Below are positions 1 through 13,924 of a DNA stretch of 64,000 nt, piece by piece. The translations under genes and the position numbers were made by a program. The notes beneath the pieces are model-generated. The model did not search any database and was not told the origin of the DNA. It was given only the letters and a program-made list of their open reading frames with translations. Source of the DNA: Dryococelus australis (lineage: Eukaryota; Arthropoda; Insecta; Phasmatodea; Phasmatidae); the NCBI GenBank assembly GCA_029891345.1, contig CM056993.1, positions 109,421,800 through 109,485,799 of the forward strand, in the 5' to 3' direction. How positions within the stretch are numbered: the first letter of the stretch is position 1; every line of letters starts with the position of its first letter.

Positions 1-178
1 AGAGGTATGGCCTATTTTATGGTCAATATACTGTAAATGTGCACTATGATCGATGTGGTTTGTATGGATGGTATGATCTGTAAGGTTGGTATAGTCATTT
101 ATTATGGTCATCATCCATACTGATCATATCGACCATACCGACCATTCCAACTATATCAGTGGTATCGATCATCCAACA
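1..178. repeat. Degenerate short tandem repeat arranged as an inverted pair
   Basis: Short units related to TATGGTC/GACCATA recur. The first ~110 bases carry mainly the TATGGTC sense and the next ~65 bases mainly its complement GACCATA, so the stretch could fold. A related CCATACT-rich block lies at 540-670. No coding potential is convincing in either block. Confidence 0.5.
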
Positions 179-539
179 CAGAGGATTCCGAGTGTGGAAT
201 TAAGTCAGAAAGCAACAATATAACGCTTGACATGACGACACATACTTGAAAAACAAAACAGTATAATGGAGACAGCACACACAAAATCGTTTCCGATAAA
301 CTTACAGATATGCACAAAGACTGGGAAAAAATACAGCAAAAACAGTAGGCCTACAGACGAACACAGTGGCATTATACGAGTAAACAGATACGACCTTTTG
401 GAAACTGCGATATGTTTCCATCTTCAGGCATGCAAATAGACTGAGAAACCACCCACACAAGAATCCTTCAAAGAACAAGATCACATCTACAGAACACATC
501 TGTCACATTAGTCATATCTGTCCTCCTAGTATTGCAGAC

Positions 540-672
540 CCTACTAGACATTCTGTCACCACCATCCATACCAACTATACTGACCATTTTATCCATGCCC
601 TCTATTCTAACCATACTGCCTATACTAACTGTACTTCCCATAAACGCTATCCATATCGATCATACAATCACA
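540..672. repeat. Degenerate CCATACTRAC-type minisatellite
   Basis: Units such as CCATACCAACTATACTGACC recur imperfectly about every 10-20 bases. One frame reads as an Ile/Leu/Pro/Thr-rich repeat, which is a by-product of the short repeat rather than a gene. It resembles the GACCATACC half of the repeat at the window start. The surrounding bases 180-540 and 672-1092 show nothing I recognise. Confidence 0.45.
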
Positions 673-1092
673 CTAAAGGTCTCTAGGCTATTTAATTTAA
701 ATTTGATGCTTTCGTACACGTTACTACAAACGAATTAAGTTTAGTTCAGGGCAGAAAACGTTCATTTTAGATATTTTTCTATTTCAATATTCAAGAACAA
801 CGTGAATTGAATTTTGCTTTCTACGTGGATCGCTTTCCATTCTATTATCTTAAGGGCACTGGGATATAGAGAGTTGTCAGGGATACCGGAGTGTACTAGC
901 CAATTTCTCTGCTTTCTGGGTTTCAAAATGTTATCCATTTAAGATGCCGTACGGCAAACGGATGTTACACACATATATAAACATAAAAAATGTTAAACAT
1001 ATTTGGTAAAATGTTATCAAAACAACATATTTCGGATATAACTTTTAGGATGCAATTTTACATAAAGACACTGTTTTCTGGTGATGTTCTAG

Positions 1093-1249
1093 ATGACCAC
1101 TTACACCTGTTCCTGCACAGCAATTATGACAACCTGGAGAGGACGAAGTACACCATCGAGTCCTACTTCACGTTCAGGTCGCTCACTCCAGAGCTGTTCA
1201 GCAACCGCGATCCGCTGGGGCAAGAAATCCAGAATAATTTGAACATATG
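1093..1249 (+). CDS. CRAL-TRIO lipid-transfer protein, internal exon (CRAL-TRIO N-terminal region)
   Basis: This exon encodes 51 full codons plus split codons at each end. It matches the N-terminal helical region of the CRAL-TRIO/alpha-tocopherol transfer protein-like family, with the diagnostic stretches HLFLHSNYDNLERTK and FSNRDPLGQEIQ. The likely acceptor is TTCTAG at 1087-1092, leaving two bases of a split codon. The donor is ATG|GTAATG at 1250, so the exon ends after two bases of a Trp codon that the exon at 14450 completes. In this family the region precedes the Sec14-like lipid-binding fold and helps form the ligand lid. The residues before it must come from one or more exons upstream of the window. 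The acceptor choice is less certain than the donor. Confidence 0.9.
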
Positions 1250-1361
1250 GTAATGGACACGTATTTTAGTGCCTATTTTGCTACAGCCGTTTTGAAACTA
1301 ACTTTAGAGAAAATTCACGAACACTAATATAATGTATTTTAACGTAAACACTGACTTCCGT

Positions 1362-1535
1362 GGGGCCACGGTGGCTGAGAGGTTAGAATGCTCGCCTCCC
1401 ACCGGGGCGAATCGGGTTCAATCCCCGACCGGTTCACTCCGGATTCTCGCAAGTGGGAATCGTACCGGACGATTCCACTATGTATATATAGACATATATA
1501 TATATATATACACACAGTGTATAGACCTACTTGTA
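1362..1535 (+). repeat. tRNA-derived SINE
   Basis: A pol III A box (TGGCTGAGAGG, 1372-1382) and B box (GGGTTCAATCC, 1414-1424) have tRNA-like spacing. They are followed by the non-tRNA body CGGATTCTCGCAAGTGGGAA and a TA-rich tail at about 1483-1512. Inverted relatives of the body lie at 61.63-61.85 kb and 44.51-44.73 kb. The B box keeps the consensus, but there is no complete cloverleaf, so this is a retroposon and not a tRNA gene. Confidence 0.85.
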
Positions 1536-2519
1536 TGCATCATAAAATAAAGAATAGTTATTCTTTATTTATATTATACAATATGCAAAATAAGTTCGTT
1601 AAAACGCGAACTACTTTTATATGAGTTTAGATACAGTGCGGCGGTGAATCAATCAGAGAAGACCAACCGACGTTAATTTGTTTACACATCAAAACTAAAA
1701 TCATCGTGAAAGAAGTAGGGAGATGCGAATGCGGTGTTTCTAATGCGAGGCACTCACACAATAAATAATTTTTTGTTCGCATCTTGGGAGCTTCGCGATG
1801 AATACCATCTCTGGATAGTTGCGAGATGGAAACTTTCCACGTCATACCCGCAGAACGTTGCGCAAGACGCCAGGACAACTCAGAGTAAGTGTTAACCGGG
1901 TCCGCACGTCAAGGTCGTCCGGGGAAAGAGATGCAGCAGGTTTTTTTTTTTTTGTGTTGGTTGGCTTAGGGGGGGGGGGGGCAGTGCAGTGGGTGCACCC
2001 ACACACGAAGCAATGTTTCAGCCCAATTAGTAGGAAACTGCATTATGTAAAATGGTTTCCAAGTTTTTGAAAGAAACCAAATATTAAATATTGGTAATTC
2101 GTTATGTAGGCCTTTTAAAATTTCACTGTTTCTTTCTTATAAAATGCAGCAGTTGACAGAAAGAGCAAATTTCTTACATTATGTCTTTAATAAAAATACA
2201 TAAAACGTGAATGTAACCATTTTTTAGCCTGGAAAGAAAGGCTTACGAGATCACTTCTCTTTTTGTGGCGCAAAGAGTTCAGAGCTTTACGCAAGATACG
2301 TGCTTACTACGCTTACGCAAATGAGGTAGGTATACGTTCTATATTGCGCCGAGCTTTAATATAATACATATGAGTTGATACAAAAATATTAATTTGTAGT
2401 AAAGTTTATTACGGCTGTTCGACCAGGTCTTAAAAGTTCTACAAATTCTGTAACTACTACTATAATTATTTCTATGTTTTTAGATCAGTTATAAATAAGA
2501 GCTTGGTTTTAAAAGGTTT
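1536..2519. other. Intronic DNA without a recognised gene; homopolymer tracts
   Basis: A T run at about 1941-1953 is followed by a G run at 1969-1981. Open frames here are short and show no family resemblance. I see no splice-compatible exon of the host gene. Confidence 0.5.
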
Positions 2520-3550
2520 TTTAACGTTAATTTTATGTCAAAATTCGGCAAACAATCAACCGATTCTAACCAAGTTTGGCAAACAAGTAGTGCTGTGGCA
2601 GATGATGTAAAATGGTATGTTTTAAGTTTGTCAGATATATATTTTCAAAATGGTAGCCACATAGGCTACTTAGTTTAGTAAATTTCATTGTTGAAACCAA
2701 GTAATATTCTCCAACTTTATTTTGTATGCTGTCAGTATATATTACAATTATCAAATGCGTCTACATGGAGCATATTTTATCCGCCATTTTGTAAGACATG
2801 CCACATGAAAAAATACAATTTTTAATTTTAACAGATTCCTACTAAATTTGGCAAACAATTTGCTCTGCAGCAGGTGGTGTAAACTACTAGTTTTAAGTAG
2901 GCCAGGCACTTAGTTTCAAAATGGTTACTACTGAATATTTCAGCTCGATATCTTTTATCATGGAAATAAATTCCAACTTAACTAGGAATGCTGGCAGTAT
3001 CAATTATAGCCATAAAATTTGTCTATGCAGAGCCTCATTTATCTGCCATTTTGTAAATTAGAACCAAAATAAAAATTAAGTTTTTGTGTAATACCTCGGA
3101 AACAAACAATTTTTATCGAATTTGGCGAACGAGTTGTAGGCCTACTGTGGTAGGCCATTAAACTATATGTATTTTTAAGTGTACCAGACACTTATTTTCC
3201 AGAATGGCGGCTATAAAATCATTCTAGCTTAGGGTGCTAAATCTGCGAAATTATGTAATCGATATCAGCTGTAATTTTTATACTGGCAATATACAATAAT
3301 TGAATGTACTAATACATAATTTTTACGTCCTCCATTTATAAAGATCGTCACATGAAAAATTCAGAGGTTGTATGCTATATCTCAGGGACCAAACAACTGG
3401 TATTCACCAAATTATTCACACAAGTAGCGCTATGGTAGGCCATGTAAACTTACGTTTTTTAGGTGGCGCAGTTACTTATTTTCAAAATGATGGCCTTGCA
3501 AATATTTTAGGTTAGTAAACCCTATCATTCGAAACATTAGACTGATTAAA
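2520..3550 (+). repeat. Diverged tandem satellite, ~275-bp unit, about four copies
   Basis: The core AATTTGGCAAACAAGTAGTG followed by a variant of CTATGGTAGGCCATGTAAAC and then ATTTTCAAAATGGC recurs near 2572, 2848, 3119 and 3407. This gives a period of roughly 275 bases with substantial divergence between copies. The family recurs at 37.8-38.9 kb. Both blocks end in similar sequence (AGTAGGTTTATTAGTTATAT, near 3790 here), so the copies share a wider unit. Confidence 0.8.
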
Positions 3551-3569
3551 TTAGAAGTCGATGCTCGAA

Positions 3570-3660
3570 TCCGTCCTCCGTATTGCAGCTGATTGCATGC
3601 TAGTTTATGGTACGAGGTTTACTGGGTTCGAGTCCCGGGTAAGGCACGTGTGTATTTGTA
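3570..3660 (+). repeat. tRNA-derived SINE fragment
   Basis: A good pol III B box (GGGTTCGAGTC, 3624-3634) is followed by CCGGGTAAGGCACG. The A-box side is weak. The fragment interrupts the distal part of the satellite block, whose final segment resumes at about 3740-3860. Confidence 0.55.
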
Positions 3661-4017
3661 ATTGTCTTACTATTGTTGTATGTGCTTCTGGTTTCAGCTC
3701 TAACGATATTGCTTTCAACGAGACAAGTTTTAGCTACCAACTTAACTTTTTAAGAAATTATTTAAAAATTAATTGCATTATGTCGAGGAAAGTAGGTTTA
3801 TTAGTTATATCAGTAAGTTATTGTTATAAGTATAAAGAAAGTTCCAACTTAAGGTTCTCGAATTGCAGTACTTGTTCGTAACGGAACATACTGTATCATT
3901 GCGTCATAACATTCGTTCATTTCATATGTACACTAATCAGTGTCATAATGTTACGGATAACAAAACTGCTTGCCTGGAACAGGGATGGAAGTCCATTTGG
4001 GAAAAATTACGCTAGAG

Positions 4018-4105
4018 TTGCACGTTGGGATCGAACCGATGATCTCCAGAATCCGAGTCACGTCGCTTCGGTACGTCTTGGACCGGGAGCGGCTTTGAGC
4101 TCCTT
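4018..4105 (-). repeat. tRNA-derived SINE fragment, minus strand
   Basis: The reverse complement contains the B box GGTTCGATCCC (4027-4037) preceded by tRNA-like sequence. No acceptor stem or full cloverleaf is evident, so this is a pol III retroposon remnant. Confidence 0.5.
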
Positions 4106-4314
4106 GACGTGAGTGATCAACTCACCGAAAATCTACAACATTCCTCTTGCACAACAAACAAGCTGGGCATGAAACCTCCATAATGACGAAATGAGTGTGT
4201 TTAATGTTAGAGACGATTGACGATTCTCGATCACACTGAACCTGAATCAGTGGTTTCATTCAGTAGCATTCACTGAGGTTTCATTAGGAATCAACTATAA
4301 ATCAATTTTTATAG

Positions 4315-4595
4315 TCTATTCGCGGTATCTTCACACTTTTTGAATCAAACATTTGAACGCCCCCTCCCCTTTTTTTTCATGTATGACGCGTTAAGTTATT
4401 TCCTAAATATACGATGTATCACAAGTATCTTATACTACTTGTGTTAACATAAAAGGTTTTTTTAAATTGAAATTTTCTTGTTATTTTACTTATAAATTAT
4501 AATGCTTCATTTATAAATAAATTTGAATAAAAATAGTGAGAAAACGTTTGTGTTGGTAGCGCCTAGTAATAAACAGTTCTCATGCAAAATACCTG
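4315..4595 (+). mobile_element. MITE family A, 5' part of a copy
   Basis: It begins CTATTCGCGGTATCTTCACA and runs through shared internal landmarks (CCTAAATATACGATGTATCAC, then TTGTGTTAACATAAAAGG, then TTGGTAGCGCCTAGTAATAA). It is alignable with copies at 13.93-14.34, 14.80-15.21 and 53.77-54.19 kb. Complete copies are about 410 bp and end in the inverted complement, AATAACCGTGAATGG. The right end is missing here. Confidence 0.75.
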
Positions 4596-4599
4596 GAGT

Positions 4600-6223
4600 T
4601 AGGAGTATACAGTAGATGGCATGTTGTGACGCAGATGAAGCCGCAGGAGATAGACGGTTTTATTATGGGCGCTCTAGCCGCCATCTTGCTGTAGCCCAAC
4701 ACATTGTGTTTACATTAGAATGACGTTGCGAGAATAGTTACTTTCATAGCATATCGTGTTGAACACAGAGGTTAATGAATAAATAAATATATATTATATT
4801 TCACCTGTGAAGTTTTACTAGTTTATTATTGGCTTGTGTTAGTTGTGCAATCAAATAATTTCCTCATAAAACTACCGATCGTGAATGTGATACCGCGGCC
4901 CAGTTTTCGGTTATGGGCAAGCGTTTTAAATATAGGCCTAGTGCTCATATATCACGATTTATGGAAAACTTTTTTTGAATAAATGATTAAATAAGAGTAT
5001 AGGCCTAACAAGCGTGCTACCGTTGTCGTGTATCAGGAATATGTGCAGGTTGTGTATCAGGAATGAGTGAAACAAAACAGCGACCAGCAGCCTAGCTGAA
5101 TTTCTGGAAGGAAAAGTTCACATGTTCTTGAGCCACGAATAAATAATTATTTGCTGACATTTATATTTAAATTCCTAACACTGTCAATATGAGTTTTGTT
5201 TCCTTATGCCTTCTTCTCATTTATACATATTTGTCAATACAGAAAATGTCTTCTGGTAGATAAATTCAAATACGATTTTAATTATTCCTAATTTTTATAT
5301 TACATTAGTTCTCTGTTCTTATACAGCTTTATATTTATTTGTCCCTTATTGTAGGGTACAATTTTGTTCAGTGCATCAATAATATTGGACAAAATAAAGT
5401 TACCCGTGGTTCATAACTAAAACAATGAAATTAAAATGTTTTACTACATTGTCTGCACTGGACAGTCAAGTATTTTGGAAACTTTTCAGAAGAGAAAATT
5501 GGGGGGGGGGGGGGGTCCAGACGACGCTTCTGGATAATTTTATTTATTATATTTAAAAAAAAATGTGTTTCATTTTTCTCCAAAAGTGCAATTTAACACC
5601 GTGGGCTTAGTCAGTCAGTAGCCACAATTTTAATTCAGCCTAACCTGCTAAAAAAATTTAACATCGGGAGGGAAAACTACATTATCATTAATATAAGTAC
5701 ACTTTTAGGGATAATAAAGTAACCACTGTATGGTAAGGTTAAACTGTATGAAAACGTATTCGCCAAAGTTTTAGGTAAGTTTAAAAGAGATTAGGATACA
5801 TTGAACTACAATGTCTGAAACGTGTATGCACAGAAATGATGTCGACAACAAGCGCACATGCCAAAGTGGTCTACAGACACACTTCTGACAAAATTTCTTT
5901 GCTGTTACCTACCAATTCATGCAATTATTATTTTTAGTGTAAAATTCCCCTCTGGATACATTAAAAAATATTAACATTCAATATCTTAGAACCACGCCAC
6001 AGAAACTTGATAAACTAACATCTCTCTAAGAAAAAGCATTGTCGCTAGCAGCAGTTTGTTCAGCTGAACCTGAAATTCTTGTAAACAGATCTCCTTGAGC
6101 TAAAATTTCTCACGCTTTATAATTTATGTAGGCATATATGATTATTATATATTAAATGGAAGATTGGGTTTGACACTTGCCTTCGCATCAGAGCTCGTGT
6201 TACAGGAAACTAGAATTACACAT
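4600..6223. other. Intronic DNA without a recognised gene
   Basis: AT-rich sequence with a G15 run at 5501-5515. No exon, transposase or coding similarity is apparent. Scattered TAGGCCTA motifs are common in this window's repeats. Confidence 0.5.
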
Positions 6224-6571
6224 ACGAATATATAAACACAGAAAACCAACCAAGAATAGTTAAAAATAGGTAGGCCTACGTGAAGAACACAGAGAGAACT
6301 CTGTAGAAGTAATTCAGTTTGTAAGCAGCAAATTACAGTACGAATATATAAACACAGAAAACCAACCAAGAATAGTTAACAATAGGTAGGCCTACGTGAA
6401 GAACACAGAGAGAACTCTGTAGAAGTAATTCAGTTTGTAAGCAGCAAATTACAGTACGAATATATAAACACAGAAAACCAACCAAGAATAGTTAACAATA
6501 GGTAGGCCTACGTGAAGAACACAGAGAGAACTCTGTAGAAGTAATTCAGTTTGTAAGCAGCAAATTACAGA
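6224..6571 (+). repeat. Three tandem 116-bp units
   Basis: Units start at 6224, 6340 and 6456 with ACGAATATATAAACACAGAA and are nearly identical. The first has AAAAATAGG where the others have AACAATAGG. The array ends in a short A run. 116 is not a multiple of three, so the repetitive frames on the minus strand are not a protein repeat. The near-identity marks this as a young expansion among otherwise diverged repeats. Confidence 0.95.
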
Positions 6572-8949
6572 AAAAAAAAAACTAATGATAGGCACAACAA
6601 AAAAAACACAGCGGTTTCCTTGCAACTGAATGAATCCTTCCGCAGAATTCTGCGTGTTCATGCACCTGTTGACAACTATTCTTTGTCTGTTTTTATGTGT
6701 AATTCTAGTTTTCTGCAACATAAATTCCGCTACAAAAGTGTATATACAAAACAATGGTTTATTTGTGTCATATGTCACTACTGCAAACTGGTGATTAGTC
6801 GAAACTGTGGGTTATGATGACGTCATTATTGTAAACCTTATCCTCAGCTTGTCAAAATACTTACAAATGTTTTAAAATCAAGTACCTAAGTCTACTGCGA
6901 AAAATTTTTAATGCCGCTTCCAGGAATACATTATTTTTCTCTATAACTGTCTTTAATTTAATTTAATTTTCTGTGTTTTTGTCTGTAAAGCCCATCTCTT
7001 AATGCTGTATGTATACATGAAACAAGTAAGTATAATTACAAAAAAACTGAAATGCAGATGTGTAAAATACTGTCCCGCCCATTCAAAAAACAGATCTACG
7101 ATAAGTTGGTAGAGAATTATATTAATTGTTTCAATATTTTTTTAAAATTAAACTTTGTAATTGACTTTAGCCATTGAAGAAATTAGGTTTCTCTCCTTCC
7201 TTCATTAATGGGAGGGGGAGGGGGTTCTGCTGTGGGTGTGGCGATAGGATATTTGCCTTGCACTAATGTGATCCAACTTTGTTTCCCTGTGAAGTTACTC
7301 AAAGATTTTTACATAGTCCAATAGGAATTTTGCTGATTCATGCTGCTGGCTGGCAAGTTTTTTCGAGGTTTTCCTGTTTTCCCCACCCTTCCATTTCAGT
7401 GCTGCTCCATATCCGCCATATTTCACCCTTATTGGCGCTAAACACCTTGGTTGTTACAAACAACTTAAAACTCTGTCAACTCCTCCCTTCTTAAGGTGAC
7501 AAGGGCTGTGGTGGTGTAGCGGATAAAGTGTTCGCTGTTTCACGAAGCACTCTTCATTCTAAATATCCATTATTCAACTTCATCAATGTTAAAATAAGCC
7601 TATGTCTAATTAGTTTCCCTCAAAATTAGAATTTCAAAAATCCTGAAGAAGGGTGAAATAGCATTTAAAGAAATTGACATGAAGCTTTTCAATTTGGCAG
7701 ATGGTGTAGTTACAGCAAAATATTTGCTTTATCTAAGTTTTCTTTATTTTAACTATCTTTAGAAAACGATAAAATGTAAACATTTTTCATTTACTGAAAT
7801 TACAGCATACCGTTAAATACATTGCCATCTAAACACACAAGTAAACTTTATTTATTTAACTTAACATCTTTTCGACAACAGGTTCATTAGAGAATGGTAC
7901 ACAAAGAACACAATGAATTGAATAAAAGGAAGGAATTGGTCATTACCTTTATTAATGAGTCACCCCAAAAATTCCCTGTAGTGGGTTCGAGAAACCATGG
8001 AAAATGCAAATCAGGACGGCTGCATTAAATAGCTATTTAAAATATGAGAACTGATTTGGTTGTATGTTCTTGGGTTGATAAACAGCTGATTTCTTGTTTG
8101 TCACTGCAGTTCTGCTGGCTTGGGAAGAAAAACATTGTAAGAATAAAGTTTTTTATAAGGCGTAGCCTTGTATTGGTTTACGACGTGATTTAACATTAAT
8201 GCCCGCAAACAGCTATTTTATCAAGAAGAAATCTAAAAGTTATGTTTGGAACATGCTCGGATCAGTTGTTCACGTAATCGCAACCATACTTGCAAAAATT
8301 AAACACACTGCAATTGTTAATTTACAAACTTACTCAGATAACATATCACTATACACGCCATAAATGGGCAATATCTTTCACGCATGCAATTTAGAGCAAA
8401 TTGAGAACAACTAGTGCGTTCCTAAAGCACTCGCAAGGCTATTCAATGTAAACAAAAGTTGTGTCTTTCCAGTATGGCGTTTCACTTGCAACGCTCTCGC
8501 AGACGACTTCAACAACGTATTATATTAGTACGGTTAAAGTTTTATGATAACTTTTAATAGCTCCTATAGTCGTCAGAACATTATTTCGTGGCATATTTTC
8601 AAGGCAAATATATAGGGAATGGGAAGCAAACCAACCAAAACACTGTATACAACCCATTTTAATGTAAATAAGTCATAACTTTACATATTTACCACATAAA
8701 TTTATAGTTCGTCAATTGAGACACACACGCTTTATAAAGGTACATTACCGTCAAGGTCAAAAAGGGATGTATGTTAATTTATGTTGATTTCAATACTCCT
8801 CGAAATACACGTGAAAGATCAGCTGATGCAATGTTTTGAGCTACTAATGATCACGTGACATTTTCACCAGAAAACAACCGTCTAAATCCACAATAAAAAC
8901 TGGCTTCACATATTAACACTTCATGGTATAGGTCATAGCCACCCCTGGC
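6572..8949. other. Intronic DNA; possible tRNA-like SINE head at 7501-7545
   Basis: The only recognisable piece is an A-box-like segment, GTGGTGTAGCGGATAAAGTG, near 7510, downstream of a GGTTTTCCTGTTTTCCCC stretch near 7370 that resembles SINE bodies. No B box follows cleanly. The rest shows no gene. Confidence 0.4.
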
Positions 8950-9106
8950 AAAATATTACTTCAACCGAGTGCACAGGAATGCAGTGTGTTGTCCTTTGGT
9001 GTAATTTTCCAGTCTAAGTTAAGCGTAGTTTACACGAGACGGAGGAACATTCCGGAAGAACATCTTTAACAGGGCTTCAAGAAAGTGTGAAATAACCGTG
9101 AATGGA
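8950..9106 (+). mobile_element. MITE family A, 3' end only
   Basis: It carries the right half of the family, with ACAGGGCTTCAAGAAAGTG and then TGAAATAACCGTGAATGGA at 9088-9106. These match the right ends at 14,336 and 15,208. The left part is absent. Confidence 0.7.
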
Positions 9107-9116
9107 TTATAATCAG

Positions 9117-9240
9117 TGGATAGCGGCGACTGAGATTATCAGTGAAATTTCACTGATCCAAGTGAAGCAGTTTCAGCAGAACTGAAGTCGAACTCTCTGA
9201 TGGAGCAGTATTAACTGTTTCGGTATTAGAGTGCAACTCT
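9117..9240 (+). repeat. Fragment of a CACTGATT/AATCAGTG fold-back repeat
   Basis: A 20-bp perfect palindrome, ATCAGTGAAATTTCACTGAT (9138-9157), is followed by TTAGAGTGCA at about 9226. These signatures match the termini and subterminal repeats of the element at 35,668-36,659. This is probably one end of a related copy. Confidence 0.5.
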
Positions 9241-9249
9241 TTTGATATC

Positions 9250-10600
9250 AGTCATTGATCAAATAGCTTATGTTTTTGCTTAATGCTGACTTGAATAACT
9301 ACAGTAACGTTTTCTGTGAGTAGGTACCTTGGCATGCCGATTGTATTAGATAAAATTAGCTTAAGTTTTACAGATATTAGAATACTTCATGGACACTTGA
9401 GCGCGATTCTCGCAACCTTTTCCGCTTATAGGGAACATAATGATGTATGTCGAGGAAAAGTGACGTGGGGTGGAAGTTGCCGTTGTACGAAGTTTCTATC
9501 AGAATATCGTCAACTCCACTATGCCCAGCTAGCAGTGCTCACGTAATTGGACTTCCGACAAGCGGGAAAAGTAAATGAAAATTTTGAACGTTGATGCTCG
9601 CAATTTGGTCTAAGTCACGGTTATTTTTTCACATGGTGGGATAATACACAGTGGAGTATGGGGAGGGGTAGAGAATAAACCAAGTAGGGATTTCTAAAGT
9701 GTTTAGTTAGGGGGAAGCGAGTATAGCCGGTTATATCGCGTTAAAAGTCTCCCTTCCCTTTTCCACGTGAGCATTTTTAGCAGCAGCACTCTTGCCCTGT
9801 AAAACCAAGTAATAGCTGGCGGGATCCCACTTGAAGTCATGTCACATTTACGTAACATATTTCTCCCGCGTACCATTTTCTACCAGGAATGAACAATACT
9901 GGCTGGCTGTCAACCTCCGAAACATTGTAGGTTTCAATGCCATTTCACAGTGCAGCGAGGTTCGTGTTTTGGACTCCAGGTATAGTCCGTCTCATGCTAT
10001 GATTGCAGTTCAGGGATTATGGCCCTCACTGTTGCCAGATTGCTTCAGCTTTGTGACGTAACTGGCAAGCTGAGAAACAAATGGGCGACGAAGGGAAAGG
10101 CCCTATTAAGATAATTTTTATCTGTTTACCTCCCTGCCAACTCGTAAGGGAATCCGATCCTGCGACGCAAAGCTAAGCGGCTCCTTTGAAACTGAAGCCT
10201 GTGAGAAACCCTATCATTGTGATTGCATGGCGCGCAAGCAACGAAAATGGCATTTTTTTTAGGCTGGATAAAGATAACACATCAGGCAACAGTGCAAACA
10301 GGAACAAGGACAGAGTTAATGACAGAAACCATGTATTGGAAAGAGATAGTGAGTGTCCATTACACCGCACACTGCAATCTAATAGCGAGACGCTCTATAG
10401 TCGTGAATACACCATCTTTAGGCATAAGTTCAAGTTAATGTTAGTGTGTAAAGACTATTATCTTCTCATTATCCCTAAAGCGTTAATCCTGACTTTAAAT
10501 ATTCTCACAATAGATATTAAATTTCAAATGTTTTCTTAGATACAGCAATTTTGTTATAAGCTTCACGGGATGTTCAAACAGACCTGAACATTTTTATTTG
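9250..10600. other. Intronic DNA without a recognised gene
   Basis: Short open frames at 9316-9546, 9831-10061 and 10186-10539 show no conserved motifs or splice consistency with the host gene. A weak tRNA-like segment on the minus strand lies near 10,140-10,180. Confidence 0.4.
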
Positions 10601-10610
10601 TACTTTGAGC

Positions 10611-12262
<1,652 letters not shown>

Positions 12263-12413
12263 ACCCTTAGTAATTCATTCCATATCAATAACGCCAATTT
12301 ACAACAATTTCACAATAGTTTTTAATGTTTAACATTTATATATAATATAACAAAATTCTGATTGCCATGATTAAAATATGTATTATGTTATATGCGTAAA
12401 TTTGTAATATATC

Positions 12414-12516
12414 AAGGTGGCCGCTTGGGTAGGCCGCCTGGGTAATCCGCCGAATGCTGCGCAGAGCTCCAGCAGAAAACGTTTTATTAAAAAAAAAAAA
12501 AAAAAAAAAAAAAACC
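12414..12516 (+). repeat. GC-rich segment ending in a poly-A run, possible retroposon
   Basis: A GC-rich block (GGCCGCTTGGGTAGGCCGCC) stands out against AT-rich flanks and ends in an A run of about 27 bases (12489-12515). That layout suggests a short poly-A retroposon. No pol III boxes were recognised, so the class is unknown. Confidence 0.35.
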
Positions 12517-12673
12517 GTCCTACTTGTCTGCGTGAGGTCTGCTTACTAATAGCATTCAAGAAACGTTACGCGTCTGTACACTTTTTCAGTTCCTTCATTT
12601 ATCTCTGAAGCATGTTTTTGTGATAGTGAAAATGGCTCGAACAGGGGATTTTACGGTAATTTCTAGGTATGGG

Positions 12674-13090
12674 CTGTTCACGGTAAAATGAGCACTTTTG
12701 AAAGTCCTGTTTAAGATCTGCTTGCATGCAAGTTGTGTATTCTTTCGTCTCATGCAAAATTAACATTGCCATGGGCCTCGTCACTTTATTCATGCGTCAG
12801 TCAAGTGAAACTATATGAAATTATTAGGAAAAATATATATTTTACCAATTTGCTCATTTTTACACTTCGATGCAATTAAAAAAAAAACAGAAAGCGAAAG
12901 ATATAATTTAAATTATTACAAATGGTTACCTATCACTTTGTATTCGACGTTTATACATGGAACTAATTTTCCTCCGTCGTTAATAACTTCAGTGGGTGCG
13001 TATCACTGAGTGTCCGTTAAAATATATGCAGGTTGGGGGAGTTACTATTTTCTAAGGTTGATTCCAAATGTGTTCAATTACCGTGAACAG
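12674..13090 (+). mobile_element. MITE family B, complete copy
   Basis: The left terminus CTGTTCACGGTAAAATGAGC is mirrored by AATTACCGTGAACAG ending at 13090, giving about 417 bp. It has no coding capacity. Related ends occur at 14.73-15.52, 63.375-63.62 and 63.629-64.0 kb. The transposase that mobilised it is not in the window. Confidence 0.85.
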
Positions 13091-13194
13091 CCTTTATGAA
13101 CATTCCGGTACAAAACATTAGAAAAGGAATAGGGACGTGCATTAACCCTTTATTTTTATTATTACGTCATAAAATGGTAGGGTCTCCACTGAAT

Positions 13195-13400
13195 GTCTAA
13201 GAGGCGCGTTATCGACGACAAGCCTGCACGCCAGTTCAGTGCTTTGCATGTAGAGGCGAAGAGAGGGCTGATGCGCATGTTTCGGTCGCCCCTAGTGATC
13301 CCACGCTTTTAGGCCTCGCACGTGCAAAATTCCTTCAACCAGACCGCCACTTAAACCAATAGCCCTGCTACACATGTCTGTAAGGTTGCATGCTGATGTA
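13195..13400 (+). repeat. Dispersed GC-richer repeat, copy 1
   Basis: The order of landmarks (GTCGCCCCTAGTGATC, CACGCTTTTAGGCCTCGCAC, CAACCAGACCGCC) is matched in diverged form at 53,580-53,700. It is richer in GC than its surroundings. The class is unknown. Confidence 0.5.
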
Positions 13401-13825
13401 TTTTTATTTGGTTGGGCTAATTAGCGATACCGTTTGAATGCGCATATTCTAATCGGAAATGGCTTACAAGCTAACATTACTTAAACGCACCAATAAGAAC
13501 GACGCATCCACTGGTTACGCGAGTTTCTAGCCGGGAACCTCAGGTTCAGATGTGACGCTTTATCGACTTTAGAATAGGGGTCATTTGCATGTAAATGATT
13601 TGATTTTTCTTGCAGTTTACCTACATATTTTTTTCATTGGTAGCAGTTAACCAGACATTAAGCTGGGTAAATTTAATGATAGTGATATTTATGTTCCTAT
13701 ATAGACCGTCGCTGATCGGGATTTTTCTGACCGAGTGAAGGATTACTGAGGTTTAAATAAGAGAACTGTACCATTTTCCTGGAAATGGGACTGGGTGACC
13801 AGTTGGGAAAAGTAACTCCCCATGC

Positions 13826-13875
13826 AGACAATAGAGGTCGAACCCATGTCCTCCCAAATGCGTCAATACGTCAAC
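13826..13875 (-). repeat. tRNA-like B-box fragment, minus strand
   Basis: The reverse complement reads CATGGGTTCGACCTC, a B-box match preceded by tRNA-like sequence. It is a probable SINE remnant. Confidence 0.35.
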
Positions 13876-13924
13876 TGTTGCTCATATCTAGGCAGTAAAC
13901 ATGCGCGTGTAAATACTCTTGTAG

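Noticed and set aside
1372-1424. tRNA gene
   Set aside because: A and B boxes are present, but no complete cloverleaf or acceptor stem is visible and a SINE body follows. The same reasoning applies to the pol III-like heads at 3624, 4027, 21,161, 40,333, 59,170 and 61,810.
6224-6571. CRISPR-like array
   Set aside because: The 116-bp units are contiguous without unique spacers and the DNA is eukaryotic.
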